From Pseudomonas sp. C1C7 (GTDB taxonomy: Bacteria; Pseudomonadota; Gammaproteobacteria; Pseudomonadales; Pseudomonadaceae): a stretch of 64,000 nucleotides of DNA. The DNA lies in assembly GCF_013359595.1 (NCBI RefSeq), contig NZ_JABFMP010000023.1, positions 48,698 to 112,697 of the forward strand, given 5' to 3'. Positions 50,863 to 59,408 of this stretch are shown here, piece after piece (position 1 is the first letter of the stretch; every line of letters starts with the position of its first letter). A model generated the notes under the pieces. That model did no database searches and was not told the origin of the DNA. It worked only from the letters and a program-made list of their open reading frames with translations. Made by a program: the position numbers and the translations under genes.

Positions 50863-51569
50863 GCGTGGTATTGACCGTCGCCTTTGCGGCGGAACAGCCA
50901 GGCGCTGATCAGGCCCAGGGCCAGCCAGAACGCGACGTTGGTCAGCTGCGAAGCGATTTTGAACTGGGCTTCCAACGCTTCAGGCGCGAGCATCGAATGC
51001 ACTTCCGGCTGCGGAGCGCCGATCACATGGGGAACGGCAATGATCGCCGCGCCCAGCACTTTCAGCAGCCAGTGGCGACCGAAAGCGATCAGCGCAATGC
51101 CTGCGGCGGTAGAGGCGGCGGTGCCGATCCACCACAGTTGGCGTTGCGCCAGATCCGCCGCGGCGGTGCCTGGCAACTCAGGTGGCAGACCGAGGGTCGG
51201 CGCCAGCACGAAGGTGGCGTAACCGGCCAGGCCCCAGAGCAGGCCCTGGGAGGTTTTGGTCGGTGCGCGCAGGGTGTAGAGACCGGCCAGCATCAGGGCG
51301 AAGCCAACGGCGACTACCAGATTGCCGCCCGTGGTCGACAGCACGCGCTGCCAGCCGTCTTCCGGCTCCCAGGCTTCGGCATCGTGGGTGTGCGCAGCAA
51401 CGGCGCCTTCGTGGGTGTGTTCGTGGACTTCAACCGCGGCAGGTTCGGCTTTTTCGTAGGTCTCGGCCTGCAGAATCAGCGGCGAGACCCAGAAGCTTTG
51501 CAAAAGGGTCAGCAGCAGGGCGGCCAGCAGGCCGGTGAAACCTGCGGTCTGGGCAATACGCTTGATCAT
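50859..51569 (-). CDS. cbtA: CbtA family predicted cobalt transporter subunit
   Basis: 236-aa integral membrane protein with about five hydrophobic segments, matching CbtA (MIKRIAQTAGFTGLLAALLLTLLQ, LWGLAGYATFVLAPTLGLPPELPG). A His-rich loop follows the first span (HEHTHEGAVAAHTHD), suited to binding a divalent metal. The ATG at 51569 is the natural start; the longer frame overlaps cbtB. CbtA/CbtB pairs under B12 riboswitches are predicted cobalt importers. Confidence 0.92.
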   Translation of the reverse strand: MIKRIAQTAGFTGLLAALLLTLLQSFWVSPLILQAETYEKAEPAAVEVHEHTHEGAVAAHTHDAEAWEPEDGWQRVLSTTGGNLVVAVGFALMLAGLYTLRAPTKTSQGLLWGLAGYATFVLAPTLGLPPELPGTAAADLAQRQLWWIGTAASTAAGIALIAFGRHWLLKVLGAAIIAVPHVIGAPQPEVHSMLAPEALEAQFKIASQLTNVAFWLALGLISAWLFRRKGDGQYHA

Positions 51570-51580
51570 GTCGGCAGGTC

Positions 51581-51775
51581 TCAATGGCACGGGAACGCAG
51601 CGCTGTGGCGGGTATCGTGGGCAGCGTTGTGCACCGCTTCGATGTGCGAGAAGCCGGCGAAATAAACCAGACACGCACCCAGGATCGACGCGCAGAAGGC
51701 GGCGGTCAGGCGTTGGGTCAGGGTCGTGGTGCTGCTGGCGGATTGGCTGTGGCCGGTGCTGCTGATGATCGACAT
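51581..51775 (-). CDS. cbtB: CbtB family predicted cobalt transporter subunit
   Basis: 64-aa protein with one membrane span (AAFCASILGACLVYFAGFS) and a C-terminal metal-binding tail HNAAHDTRHSAAFPCH, the usual CbtB layout. An AGAGG site precedes the ATG at 51775. It is the first gene after the minus-strand riboswitch, 11 nt before cbtA. Confidence 0.92.
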   Translation of the reverse strand: MSIISSTGHSQSASSTTTLTQRLTAAFCASILGACLVYFAGFSHIEAVHNAAHDTRHSAAFPCH

Positions 51776-51910
51776 GGCGTTTCCCTCTGGTCTGTCAGCG
51801 GGCAATCAAAAGCGCATGCAGAGGCCCCGCACGACCGAGCGCGCAGGGATTCGAACAGCGCCCGCCCACCGCGGGTTTGTCATTCAGTTGAAGTCTGATT
51901 ACTTCGTGTT

Positions 51911-52111
51911 GCGGGCCGGTCTCCGGGCTCGCGAGGGGTAGTAGCCTGTGGCTCATACCGAAAAGCATCACCTTCCCATGCCGTATCGGCACAGTGGATC
52001 TGACGCTTCGCTCGCTTACCGTTGCGGGGGCAGCACCGGACTGACGTGGCTTTGAGTAAAGCACACGATTCACCGGTTTCCCGTTTCACCCTGTGAAGGG
52101 CACCCGTAACA
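51911..52111 (-). promoter_or_regulatory. Cobalamin riboswitch controlling cbtB-cbtA-cobE-cobM
   Basis: Read on the minus strand, the region contains the hallmark core GCTGCCCCCGCAACGGTAAG, a downstream CCACTGTGCC segment, GGGAAGGTGA, and the B12 box GAGCCCGGAGACCGGCCCGC at 51911-51930. It is followed by about 135 nt of leader before cbtB, including a GC hairpin near 51861-51875 that could be the expression platform. High adenosylcobalamin would reduce expression of the cobalt import and corrin genes. Confidence 0.93.
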
Positions 52112-52174
52112 AGTTGTGTAGGAGAGCATGGGCGGGGGTGGGGCGTCAATTGGCAAGCGTTCTCATGTGGTTAA

Positions 52175-52258
52175 TGTAGGCGCTGCCGAAGGCTGCGATC
52201 TTTTGATCTTGTTTTTAAGAGCAAAATCAAAAGATCGCAGCCTTCGGCAGCGCCTACA
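52175..52258. repeat. Palindromic repeat, fourth copy, between the two riboswitches
   Basis: Arms TGTAGGCGCTGCCGAAGGCT and AGCCTTCGGCAGCGCCTACA are exact complements, joined through the GATCTTTTGATC core. It lies between the two divergent cobalamin riboswitches, so the promoters must fit around it. Confidence 0.9.
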
Positions 52259-52298
52259 GTGATTGACCGGTCCGGACGCGATGCGTAGCCTTGCGCTT

Positions 52299-52490
52299 TC
52301 GAGGTTCTTCGGCATTTTTGCCGAAGCTAAGAAGGGAACGCGGTCGATGCCGCGGCTGCCCCCGCAACTGTGAACGGTGATGTTCGCTGCCACGCCACTG
52401 CACGCTCAGCGCTTGAGCCCGCGGGAAGGCGCAGCCAACGCCAGTCGACCGACCGGCACACCGTCAGCCAGGAGACCTGCCTCGATACAG
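52299..52490 (+). promoter_or_regulatory. Cobalamin riboswitch controlling cobW-cobN-chlI-VWA
   Basis: Plus-strand aptamer with GGTTCTTCGGCA at the 5' end, GAAGGGAACGCGGT, core GCTGCCCCCGCAACTGTGAA, CCACTGCAC, GCGGGAAGGC and a consensus B12 box CAGCCAGGAGACCTGCC ending at 52481. About 105 nt of leader separate it from cobW. It should repress the cobaltochelatase operon when cobalamin is plentiful. Confidence 0.95.
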
Positions 52491-52597
52491 ATTCTCACTA
52501 CAACCGGGCGGGGTGATCCGGTGGCGAACACTGGCGGCGCGCGTGCGCGTGGCCGCTTCTCGTCCCGTATGCCCGCCACCTTGCCAAAGGGCATCCG

Positions 52598-53659
52598 ATG
52601 AAAACACTGGCCAAACTCCCCGTCACCATCGTTACCGGCTTTCTGGGCTCGGGCAAAACCACCTTGCTGCGGCACATGCTGGACAACGCCCAGGGTCGCC
52701 GTATCGCGGTGATCGTCAACGAGTTCGGCGAGTTGGGCATCGACGGCGAAATTCTCAAGCAGTGCTCCATCGGCTGCACCGAAGAAGAGGCCAGCGGCCG
52801 CGTCTATGAACTGGCCAACGGCTGCCTGTGCTGCACCGTCCAGGAAGAATTCTTCCCGGTGATGCGCGAACTGGTGGCCCGTCGCGGCGATCTTGATCAC
52901 ATCCTCATCGAAACCTCCGGCCTGGCGCTGCCAAAGCCCCTGGTCCAGGCCTTCCAGTGGCCGGAAATCCGCAGCGCCTGCACCGTCGACGCGGTGATCA
53001 CCGTGGTCGACAGCCCGGCCGTTGCCGCCGGCACCTTCGCCGCGTTCCCCGACCAGGTCGATGCCCAGCGCAAACTCGATCCGAACCTGGACCACGAGTC
53101 GCCGTTGCACGAATTGTTCGCCGACCAGCTGTCGAGCGCGGACCTGGTGATCCTCAACAAGGCCGACCTGATCAACCCTGCAGACCTGGCCCGCGTGCGC
53201 CTGGAAGTGGCCGAAGAGCTGCCGCCGGCGGTGAAAGTCATCGAAGCCAGCAACGGTCGCCTGCCGCTGGACGTGCTGATCGGCCTGGGCGCCGGCTCCG
53301 AAGAACACATCGACGGCCGTCACAGCCATCACGATCATCACCACGAAGGCGAGGACGATCACGACCACGACGCCTTCGATTCGATTTCCATCGAGCTGCC
53401 GCAAGCCGACGAAAGCCTGCTGCTGGACGCCCTGACCCAACTGGTGGTCAAGCACGGCATCCTGCGGGTCAAGGGCTTCGCGGCGATCCCGAGCAAGCCG
53501 ATGCGCCTGCTGATCCAGGGCGTGGGCACCCGTTTCGACAAGCACTTCGACCGCAAGTGGAACGCCGATGAAGCGCGCATCACCCGTCTGGTGCTGATCG
53601 GCCAGGAGCTGGACGCCGCCGCGATCGAAGCGCAGTTGCGCGCCGCGCTCAGCGTGTAA
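52598..53659 (+). CDS. cobW: Cobalamin biosynthesis protein CobW
   Basis: 353-aa COG0523 GTPase/metallochaperone. It shows Walker A GFLGSGKTT (residues 14-22), the metal-binding CLCC motif (Cys76-Cys79; GCLCCTVQEEF), the ETSGLALP segment, the NKAD base-recognition motif, and a His/Asp-rich loop (HSHHDHHHEGEDDHDHD, near residues 240-257). A CobW C-terminal domain follows (HGILRVKGF). It is thought to deliver cobalt to the CobN chelatase. It is the first gene after the plus-strand riboswitch, with cobN starting 3 nt after its stop. Confidence 0.95.
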   Translation: MKTLAKLPVTIVTGFLGSGKTTLLRHMLDNAQGRRIAVIVNEFGELGIDGEILKQCSIGCTEEEASGRVYELANGCLCCTVQEEFFPVMRELVARRGDLDHILIETSGLALPKPLVQAFQWPEIRSACTVDAVITVVDSPAVAAGTFAAFPDQVDAQRKLDPNLDHESPLHELFADQLSSADLVILNKADLINPADLARVRLEVAEELPPAVKVIEASNGRLPLDVLIGLGAGSEEHIDGRHSHHDHHHEGEDDHDHDAFDSISIELPQADESLLLDALTQLVVKHGILRVKGFAAIPSKPMRLLIQGVGTRFDKHFDRKWNADEARITRLVLIGQELDAAAIEAQLRAALSV

Positions 53660-53662
53660 GCC

Positions 53663-56600
53663 ATGCACCTGCTCAGGACCCAGCCCGGCGGTTTCGTGTC
53701 GGATGACAACATCGCCGACCTTGGACAAACCCCCGCCGAGCTGGTGATCCTGTGCAGCGGCGACTCCAGCCTTGCGCTGCTCGCCGAAGCGGCGCAGCAG
53801 TTGCCCGAGGATTACCCCAGCATGCGCCTGGCCAACCCGATGCAGGTGCAGAACCACGCATCGGTCGACCTGTACGTCGATGAGGTGCTGCGTCACGCCA
53901 AGGTGATTCTGATTTCGCTGCACGGCGGCATCGCCTATTGGCGCTACGGCGTCGAGCGGCTGGTGGAGCTGTCGCAGCGGGGCGTGCAATTGATCCTGGT
54001 GCCGGGCGATGATCGCCCTGACCCGGAACTCAGCGACCTGAGCACAGTCATCGCCGAAGATCGCGACCGGCTCTGGCACTTTCTGCGCCAGGGCGGCATG
54101 GCCAATGCGCTGAACCTGTTTCGCTGTCTGGCCAATCGCTGGCTGGGCCGCGATTACCCTTGGGTCGAGCCGCAGACCCTGCCACGCACGGCGATCTACC
54201 ACCCGATAAAAAGCCCCGCGACGTTGCAGGATTGGCAGGCCGACTGGCAGGCCGGTCAGCCCGTGGCGGCGGTGCTGTTCTACCGCTCGCATTTGCAGGC
54301 GGCGAACACCGCTTTCATTGATATTTTCTGCCAGCGTTTGCAGGCGGCGGGGCTTAACCCGTTGCCGATCGCGCTGGCCAGTTTGAAAGAGCCCGGCTGC
54401 CTGTCGGTGGTCGAGGACTGGCTGGATGAAGTCGAGGCGGGGGTGATTCTGAACACCACCGGCTTCGCCCAGTCCAGCCCCGAAGCGCCGCATTTGCGCC
54501 CGTTTCGCCGCAATATCCCGGTGATTCAGGCGATCTGCGCCCAGGACAACGAACCGGGCTGGCGCGCCAGTGAGCAGGGCCTCGGCCCGCGGGATCTGGC
54601 GATGCACATCGCGCTGCCCGAGCTGGACGGGCGGATCATCAGCCGGCCCATCAGCTTCAAGGATCTGGCCTGGCGCAGCGAGCGCAGCCAGTCCGACGTG
54701 GTCTGCTACCGGCCCGCCGCCGAACGCATGGACTTCGTCGCCGAACTGGCGCGGCGCTACACCGATCTGGCGCGCCTGCCCAACGCCGAGAAACGCGTGG
54801 CGCTGATCCTCGCCAACTACCCGACCCGCGATGGCCGTATCGGCAATGGCGTGGGGCTCGACACCCCCGCGGCGGCGCTGAACATTCTGCGGGCGCTGCA
54901 GCGGGAAGGTTATCCGCTGCCGGCCGAATTGCCCGACAGCGGCACCGCGCTGATCCAGCAGTTGCTCGGCGGGGTGAGCAACGACCTCGATAGCCTCGAC
55001 CAGCGTCCGTGCCAGCAAAGCCTGGCCATGGACGATTACCTGCGGATGTTCAACGCACTGCCCGAAGCCAATCGCACCGCCGTGCTGGAACGTTGGGGCA
55101 CGCCGGACAGCGATCCGATGTGTCGGGGCGGGCGGATGATGATCGCCGGCCTGCGTTTCGGCCTGACCTTTGTCGGCATTCAGCCGGCCCGGGGTTATCA
55201 GGTCGACCCGAGCGCGGTGTACCACGACCCGGACCTGGTGCCGCCCCACGGCTACCTGGCGTTTTACTTCTGGCTGCGCAACACCTATGGCGCCCACGGC
55301 GTGATCCACGTCGGCAAGCATGGCAACCTGGAATGGCTGCCGGGCAAGGGTGTCGGGCTGTCCGACAGCTGCTGGCCCGACGCGTTGCTCGGCCCGCTGC
55401 CGAACATCTACCCGTTCATCGTCAACGATCCGGGCGAGGGCGCCCAGGCCAAGCGGCGCACCCAGGCGGTGATCATCGACCACTTGATGCCACCGCTGAC
55501 CCGCGCCGAAACCTACGGCCCGCTGCGCAACCTGGAACTGCTGGCCGACGAATACTACGAAGCGCAACTGCTCGACCCACGCCGCGCCCGGGAGTTGCAG
55601 CGCGACATCCTGCAACTGGTGCGCGACACCCACATCGACCGCGAACTGCAACTGGACGAGCAGCTGGACAGCGACGCCGATGCGGCGATCTGGCTGCCAC
55701 GGCTCGACACCTATCTGTGCGATTTGAAGGAGTCGCAGATCCGCGACGGACTGCATGTGTTTGGCGAGTCGCCGGTGGGGCGGTTGCGCATTGATACGTT
55801 GCTGGCGCTGTTGCGCATTCCGCGAGGGGATGGGCGCGGGGCGCAGTCGAGTCTGTTGCGGGCGTTGGCCAGGGCGTTCGAGTTGGGGTTCGATCCGCTC
55901 GATTGCGCGTTGGCCGAGCCGTGGAACGGGCCACGGCCAGAGCCCTTGTTGTCGATCAGTGATGAGCCGTGGCGCACCACCGGCGATACCCGCGAACGCC
56001 TCGAACTGTTTGCCGCACAACTGATCTCGCAAGTTTTAACTGCCATCCCCAAACCCTGTGGGAGCGGGCTTGCCCGCGATAGCGGAGTGTCAGCAAACAA
56101 TAATCTTCCTGACCCACCGCTATCGCGGGCAAGCCCGCTCCCACAGGGGTCGTGCTGGATGGAAGTGAACGCCATCCTCGACAACCTGCGCGAAGTGATC
56201 GCACCAACGCTGGACGCCTGCGGCCCGGCGGAAATGCGCGGCCTGCTCGACGCCCTCGGCGGCCGCTTCGTCCCGGCAGGCCCCAGCGGCGCACCGAGCC
56301 GTGGCCGCCTGGACGTACTGCCCACCGGGCGCAACTTCTATTCGGTGGACGTGCGCAACCTGCCCACCACCACGGCGTGGCGCATCGGTTTCCAGTCGGC
56401 CAACCTGATCCTCGAACGTCACCTGCAGGACCATGGCGATCACCTGCGCCAGCTCGGCCTGTCGGTGTGGGGCACGGCGACCATGCGCACCGGTGGCGAC
56501 GACATCGCCCAGGCCATGGCGTTGATGGGCGTGCGTCCGGTGTGGGCCACCGGCAGCCAGCGGGTCGATGATTTCGAGATCCTGCCCTTGAGCCTGCTCG

Positions 56601-57520
56601 ACCGACCGCGAGTGGACGTCACGCTGCGGGTGTCGGGATTCTTCCGCGATGCCTTTGCCAACCTGATCCGCCTGTTTGACGCCGCCGTGCAGGCGGTTGC
56701 CGCGCTGGATGAACCGGACGATCTGAATCCGCTGGCGGCGAAAGTGCGGGCTGAACGCGAGGCCCTGCTGCAATCCGGCCTCGATGAAGACACCGCGCGA
56801 CGTCAGGCCGGCTGGCGCATTTTCGGCGCCAAGCCCGGTGCCTATGGCGCGGGCGTGCAGGGCGCCATCGATGGGCGCCTGTGGCAGAGCCGCGAGGATC
56901 TGGCCGAGGTTTACCTGAACTGGGGCGGTTACGCCTATGGTGGCTCCGACGAAGGCACCGCCGCCCGCGAGCACTTCGCCCAGCGTCTGAGTCAGGTGCA
57001 GGCGGTGCTGCAAAACCAGGACAACCGCGAGCACGATCTGCTCGATTCCAACGACTATTACCAGTTCCAGGGCGGCATGCTCGCTGCCGTGGAGAGCCTC
57101 AGTGGCGAGGTGGCGGCCAGTTATCACGGCGACCACAGCCAGCCGGACTTGCCTCGGATTCGCACACTCAAGGAAGAACTGAACCGGGTGATCCGCTCCC
57201 GCGCGGCCAATCCGAAGTGGCTCGAAGGCGTCAAACGCCACGGCTATAAAGGCGCGTTCGAAATGGCCGCCACCGTGGACAATCTGTTCGCCTTCGACGC
57301 CACCACGCAGTTGATCGACGATCACCAATACGCGTTGCTGGCCGATGCCTATCTGCTCGACCCGGCAACCCGTGATTTCGTTCGCGAACACAATCCGCAT
57401 GCCCTGCGCGACATGACCGAACGTATGCTCGAAGCACAGCAGCGGGGGATGTGGAAGGAGCCGGGGGAGTATCGCGAGGCGCTGGAAAATCTGTTGCTGG
57501 ATATAGAAGAAGATGGCTGA
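53663..57520 (+). CDS. cobN: Cobaltochelatase subunit CobN with an internal REPIN
   Basis: 1285-aa large subunit that inserts cobalt into hydrogenobyrinic acid a,c-diamide. CobN/Mg-chelatase H signatures are visible: HVGKHGNLEWLPGKGVGLS, PFIVNDPGEGAQAKRR, RAETYGPLRNLELLADEYYEA, PAGPSGAPSRGRLDVLPTGRNFY, and a C-terminal WKEPGEYREALENLL. A complete REPIN (56054-56148) lies in the coding frame around residues 798-829, encoding PCGSGLARDSG through LSRASPLPQG. The insert falls at a variable linker before WMEVNAILDNLREV, and the frame stays open on both sides, so the protein should still be made. Confidence 0.95.
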   Translation: MHLLRTQPGGFVSDDNIADLGQTPAELVILCSGDSSLALLAEAAQQLPEDYPSMRLANPMQVQNHASVDLYVDEVLRHAKVILISLHGGIAYWRYGVERLVELSQRGVQLILVPGDDRPDPELSDLSTVIAEDRDRLWHFLRQGGMANALNLFRCLANRWLGRDYPWVEPQTLPRTAIYHPIKSPATLQDWQADWQAGQPVAAVLFYRSHLQAANTAFIDIFCQRLQAAGLNPLPIALASLKEPGCLSVVEDWLDEVEAGVILNTTGFAQSSPEAPHLRPFRRNIPVIQAICAQDNEPGWRASEQGLGPRDLAMHIALPELDGRIISRPISFKDLAWRSERSQSDVVCYRPAAERMDFVAELARRYTDLARLPNAEKRVALILANYPTRDGRIGNGVGLDTPAAALNILRALQREGYPLPAELPDSGTALIQQLLGGVSNDLDSLDQRPCQQSLAMDDYLRMFNALPEANRTAVLERWGTPDSDPMCRGGRMMIAGLRFGLTFVGIQPARGYQVDPSAVYHDPDLVPPHGYLAFYFWLRNTYGAHGVIHVGKHGNLEWLPGKGVGLSDSCWPDALLGPLPNIYPFIVNDPGEGAQAKRRTQAVIIDHLMPPLTRAETYGPLRNLELLADEYYEAQLLDPRRARELQRDILQLVRDTHIDRELQLDEQLDSDADAAIWLPRLDTYLCDLKESQIRDGLHVFGESPVGRLRIDTLLALLRIPRGDGRGAQSSLLRALARAFELGFDPLDCALAEPWNGPRPEPLLSISDEPWRTTGDTRERLELFAAQLISQVLTAIPKPCGSGLARDSGVSANNNLPDPPLSRASPLPQGSCWMEVNAILDNLREVIAPTLDACGPAEMRGLLDALGGRFVPAGPSGAPSRGRLDVLPTGRNFYSVDVRNLPTTTAWRIGFQSANLILERHLQDHGDHLRQLGLSVWGTATMRTGGDDIAQAMALMGVRPVWATGSQRVDDFEILPLSLLDRPRVDVTLRVSGFFRDAFANLIRLFDAAVQAVAALDEPDDLNPLAAKVRAEREALLQSGLDEDTARRQAGWRIFGAKPGAYGAGVQGAIDGRLWQSREDLAEVYLNWGGYAYGGSDEGTAAREHFAQRLSQVQAVLQNQDNREHDLLDSNDYYQFQGGMLAAVESLSGEVAASYHGDHSQPDLPRIRTLKEELNRVIRSRAANPKWLEGVKRHGYKGAFEMAATVDNLFAFDATTQLIDDHQYALLADAYLLDPATRDFVREHNPHALRDMTERMLEAQQRGMWKEPGEYREALENLLLDIEEDG
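56054..56148. repeat. REPIN inside the cobN coding sequence
   Basis: Two perfect 32-nt inverted arms (56054-56085 and 56117-56148) with about 31 nt between them. The REP core GGGAGCGGGCTTGCCCGCGA matches the intergenic copies. Unlike all other copies in the window it lies within a gene, in frame. Confidence 0.97.
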
Positions 57521-57588
57521 TCACCACAGGTACCAAGGTGGCTGTGATATTTATTGATAAAACAACGACCACGACAGAGAAAAGCGCA

Positions 57589-58587
57589 ATGACCGACACT
57601 CCCCATTTCCCCCTCTCCGCCGTGGTCGGCGCCGATGACTTGAAACTGGCCCTGTACCTCACCGCCATCGACCCGAAAATCGGCGGCGTACTGATCGAAG
57701 GCCCGCGGGGCATGGCCAAATCGACCCTGGCCCGGGGCCTGGCCGATCTGCTGGCCAGCGGCCAATTCATCACCTTGCCCCTGGGCGCCACCGAGGAACG
57801 ACTGGTCGGCACCCTCGACCTGGACGCCGCCCTGAGCGAAGGTCGCGCGCAGTTTTCCCCGGGCGTGCTGGCCAAGGCCGACGGCGGTGTGCTCTACGTC
57901 GATGAAGTCAATCTGCTGCCCGATCACCTCGTCGACCTGTTGCTGGACGTGGCCGCCAGCGGCACCAATCTGGTCGAACGCGATGGCATTTCCCACCGGC
58001 ACTCGGCGAAGTTCGTGCTCATCGGCACCATGAACCCGGAAGAGGGCGAGTTGCGCCCGCAATTGCTCGACCGTTTTGGTTTGAACGTCGCCCTCAGTGG
58101 TCATACCGCGCCGGCCGAGCGCGGGCAGATCATCCGTCGCCGCCTGGATTTCGACAGCGATCCCCAGACCTTTTGCGCCGAATGGGAAAGCCAGCAATAC
58201 GATCTGCGTGAACGTTGCCAGAAGGCGCGCAGCGCATTGGCAAGCATTCCCCTGGATGACGACGCGCTGGCGCAGATCACCGAGCGTTGTTTCGCCGCCG
58301 GCGTCGATGGCTTGCGCGCCGATCTGGTCTGGCTCCGCGCAGCCCGGGCCCACGCTGCCTGGCGCGGAGCCGAGGCCATTGCCGAAGAGGATATCGACGC
58401 CGTGGCGGGGTTCGCTTTGCGCCATCGTCGTCGCGAGCACACACCGCCTGCGCCGCAGTCCGGCCAGTCGCCCTCCGATCAGAACACCAACCCCGGCGAA
58501 GGCCAGGGCCAGTGGGGCGAAATGCCGGCCCAAGCGCTGCCAACCGGCGCCCGCCGCGAAGTGCCGAGCTGGCCAAAAAAGCCCTAG
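57589..58587 (+). CDS. ChlI/BchI-like AAA+ ATPase of the cobaltochelatase locus
   Basis: 332-aa AAA+ ATPase resembling the magnesium-chelatase I subunit, probably the ATPase partner of CobN. The Walker A reads GPRGMAKST, with Ala in the usual Gly position before Lys. Walker B is VLYVDEVNLLPDHL, followed by GTMNPEEGELRPQLLDRF (sensor 1 and Arg finger), a helical lid (about residues 180-280) and a Pro/Gln-rich tail. The ATG at 57589 is 68 nt after cobN. Its end overlaps the start region of the VWA gene. Confidence 0.9.
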   Translation: MTDTPHFPLSAVVGADDLKLALYLTAIDPKIGGVLIEGPRGMAKSTLARGLADLLASGQFITLPLGATEERLVGTLDLDAALSEGRAQFSPGVLAKADGGVLYVDEVNLLPDHLVDLLLDVAASGTNLVERDGISHRHSAKFVLIGTMNPEEGELRPQLLDRFGLNVALSGHTAPAERGQIIRRRLDFDSDPQTFCAEWESQQYDLRERCQKARSALASIPLDDDALAQITERCFAAGVDGLRADLVWLRAARAHAAWRGAEAIAEEDIDAVAGFALRHRRREHTPPAPQSGQSPSDQNTNPGEGQGQWGEMPAQALPTGARREVPSWPKKP

Positions 58588-59252
58588 GCATTCGCCCCCG
58601 GTCCGACGCGGGGGCGAATGCCAGACCCCGCGCCGGACGCCTCGATCATGGCAAGCAGGGCAAGCGACACAGCGCCCGCAACGGCTCGGTGAACTGGCCC
58701 GGCACCTTGCTCAATGGCCGGCCACGGCATCGTTCGGATCTGTTGTTCCAACTGCGCACCCGCTCACCCCATGAGCTGTGGCTGGTGATCGTCGATGCCT
58801 CGGCTTCGACCCGTCGGCATCAGGCGTTGAGCGATGCCAAGGGGTTGTTGGCGCAACTGTTCGATGACGCTTACCGCCGGCGCGCGCGACTGGCCTTGTT
58901 GACTGCCAGTGGCGCGGTGCCGAAGTGGCAGGTGCAAGGGCTGAAGGCGTCCAGCGGTTTGCGCCATTGGCTCGATGGGCTTGGCGCCGGTGGTGGCACG
59001 CCGTTGCTGGCGGCGCTGGGCGAGGCAGGGCACTGGCTGGCTTCGCGGCGCAAGCGCTTTGCGGCGGAGCAACAACGGTTGCTGGTGGTGACCGATGGCC
59101 GATTGAAGGAGTGGTCGACGCTTGCGGCCCTTGAGTGTCCGGGGTTGGTGATCGATATCGAGCGCGGGCCGATTCGCCTTGGGCGCAGTCGGGTGTTGGC
59201 CGAGCAGTTGCAGGCCGAGTATCGGCATATCGATGAGCTGTTGCCTGGTTGA
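58512..59252 (+). CDS. VWA-domain (ChlD-like) protein, start uncertain
   Basis: About 246 aa. An Arg/Gly-rich basic N-terminus (GKQGKRHSARNGS) precedes a von Willebrand A domain with a MIDAS-type site (LVIVDASAST, near TGG/GGGT in GAGGGTPLLAALGEA, and VVTDGRLKEW). This is the C-terminal half of a Mg-chelatase D subunit and probably works with the ChlI-like ATPase on CobN. The start is unclear: GTG at 58512 has a GAAGG site and overlaps the ChlI-like gene by 76 nt; GTG at 58689 is a shorter alternative that would drop the conserved basic region. No ATG is available in between. Confidence 0.8.
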   Translation: MGRNAGPSAANRRPPRSAELAKKALGIRPRSDAGANARPRAGRLDHGKQGKRHSARNGSVNWPGTLLNGRPRHRSDLLFQLRTRSPHELWLVIVDASASTRRHQALSDAKGLLAQLFDDAYRRRARLALLTASGAVPKWQVQGLKASSGLRHWLDGLGAGGGTPLLAALGEAGHWLASRRKRFAAEQQRLLVVTDGRLKEWSTLAALECPGLVIDIERGPIRLGRSRVLAEQLQAEYRHIDELLPG

Positions 59253-59270
59253 ATCTTGTATTGCCCTAGC

Positions 59271-59371
59271 CGGCCTCTTCGCGGGCAAGCCCGCTCCCAC
59301 AGTTATCGCGATGAGCACAACATTTGTGTACGACGCAAAACCCTGTGGGAGCGGGCTTGCCCGCGAAGGCG
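59271..59371. repeat. REPIN between convergent genes
   Basis: Inverted REP units (TTCGCGGGCAAGCCCGCTCC and its complement) separated by about 45 nt, between the VWA gene and the convergent MFS gene. Confidence 0.92.
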
Positions 59372-59408
59372 CCAGACCCGTCACCCTCACTGCGGGTACC
59401 GACGTCAC

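Noticed and set aside
52406..56032. 1208-aa open frame on the minus strand opposite cobW and cobN
   Set aside because: It is antisense to two well-supported genes and has a repetitive Gln/Arg/Val/His composition typical of mirrored high-GC codons. It also runs through the plus-strand riboswitch.
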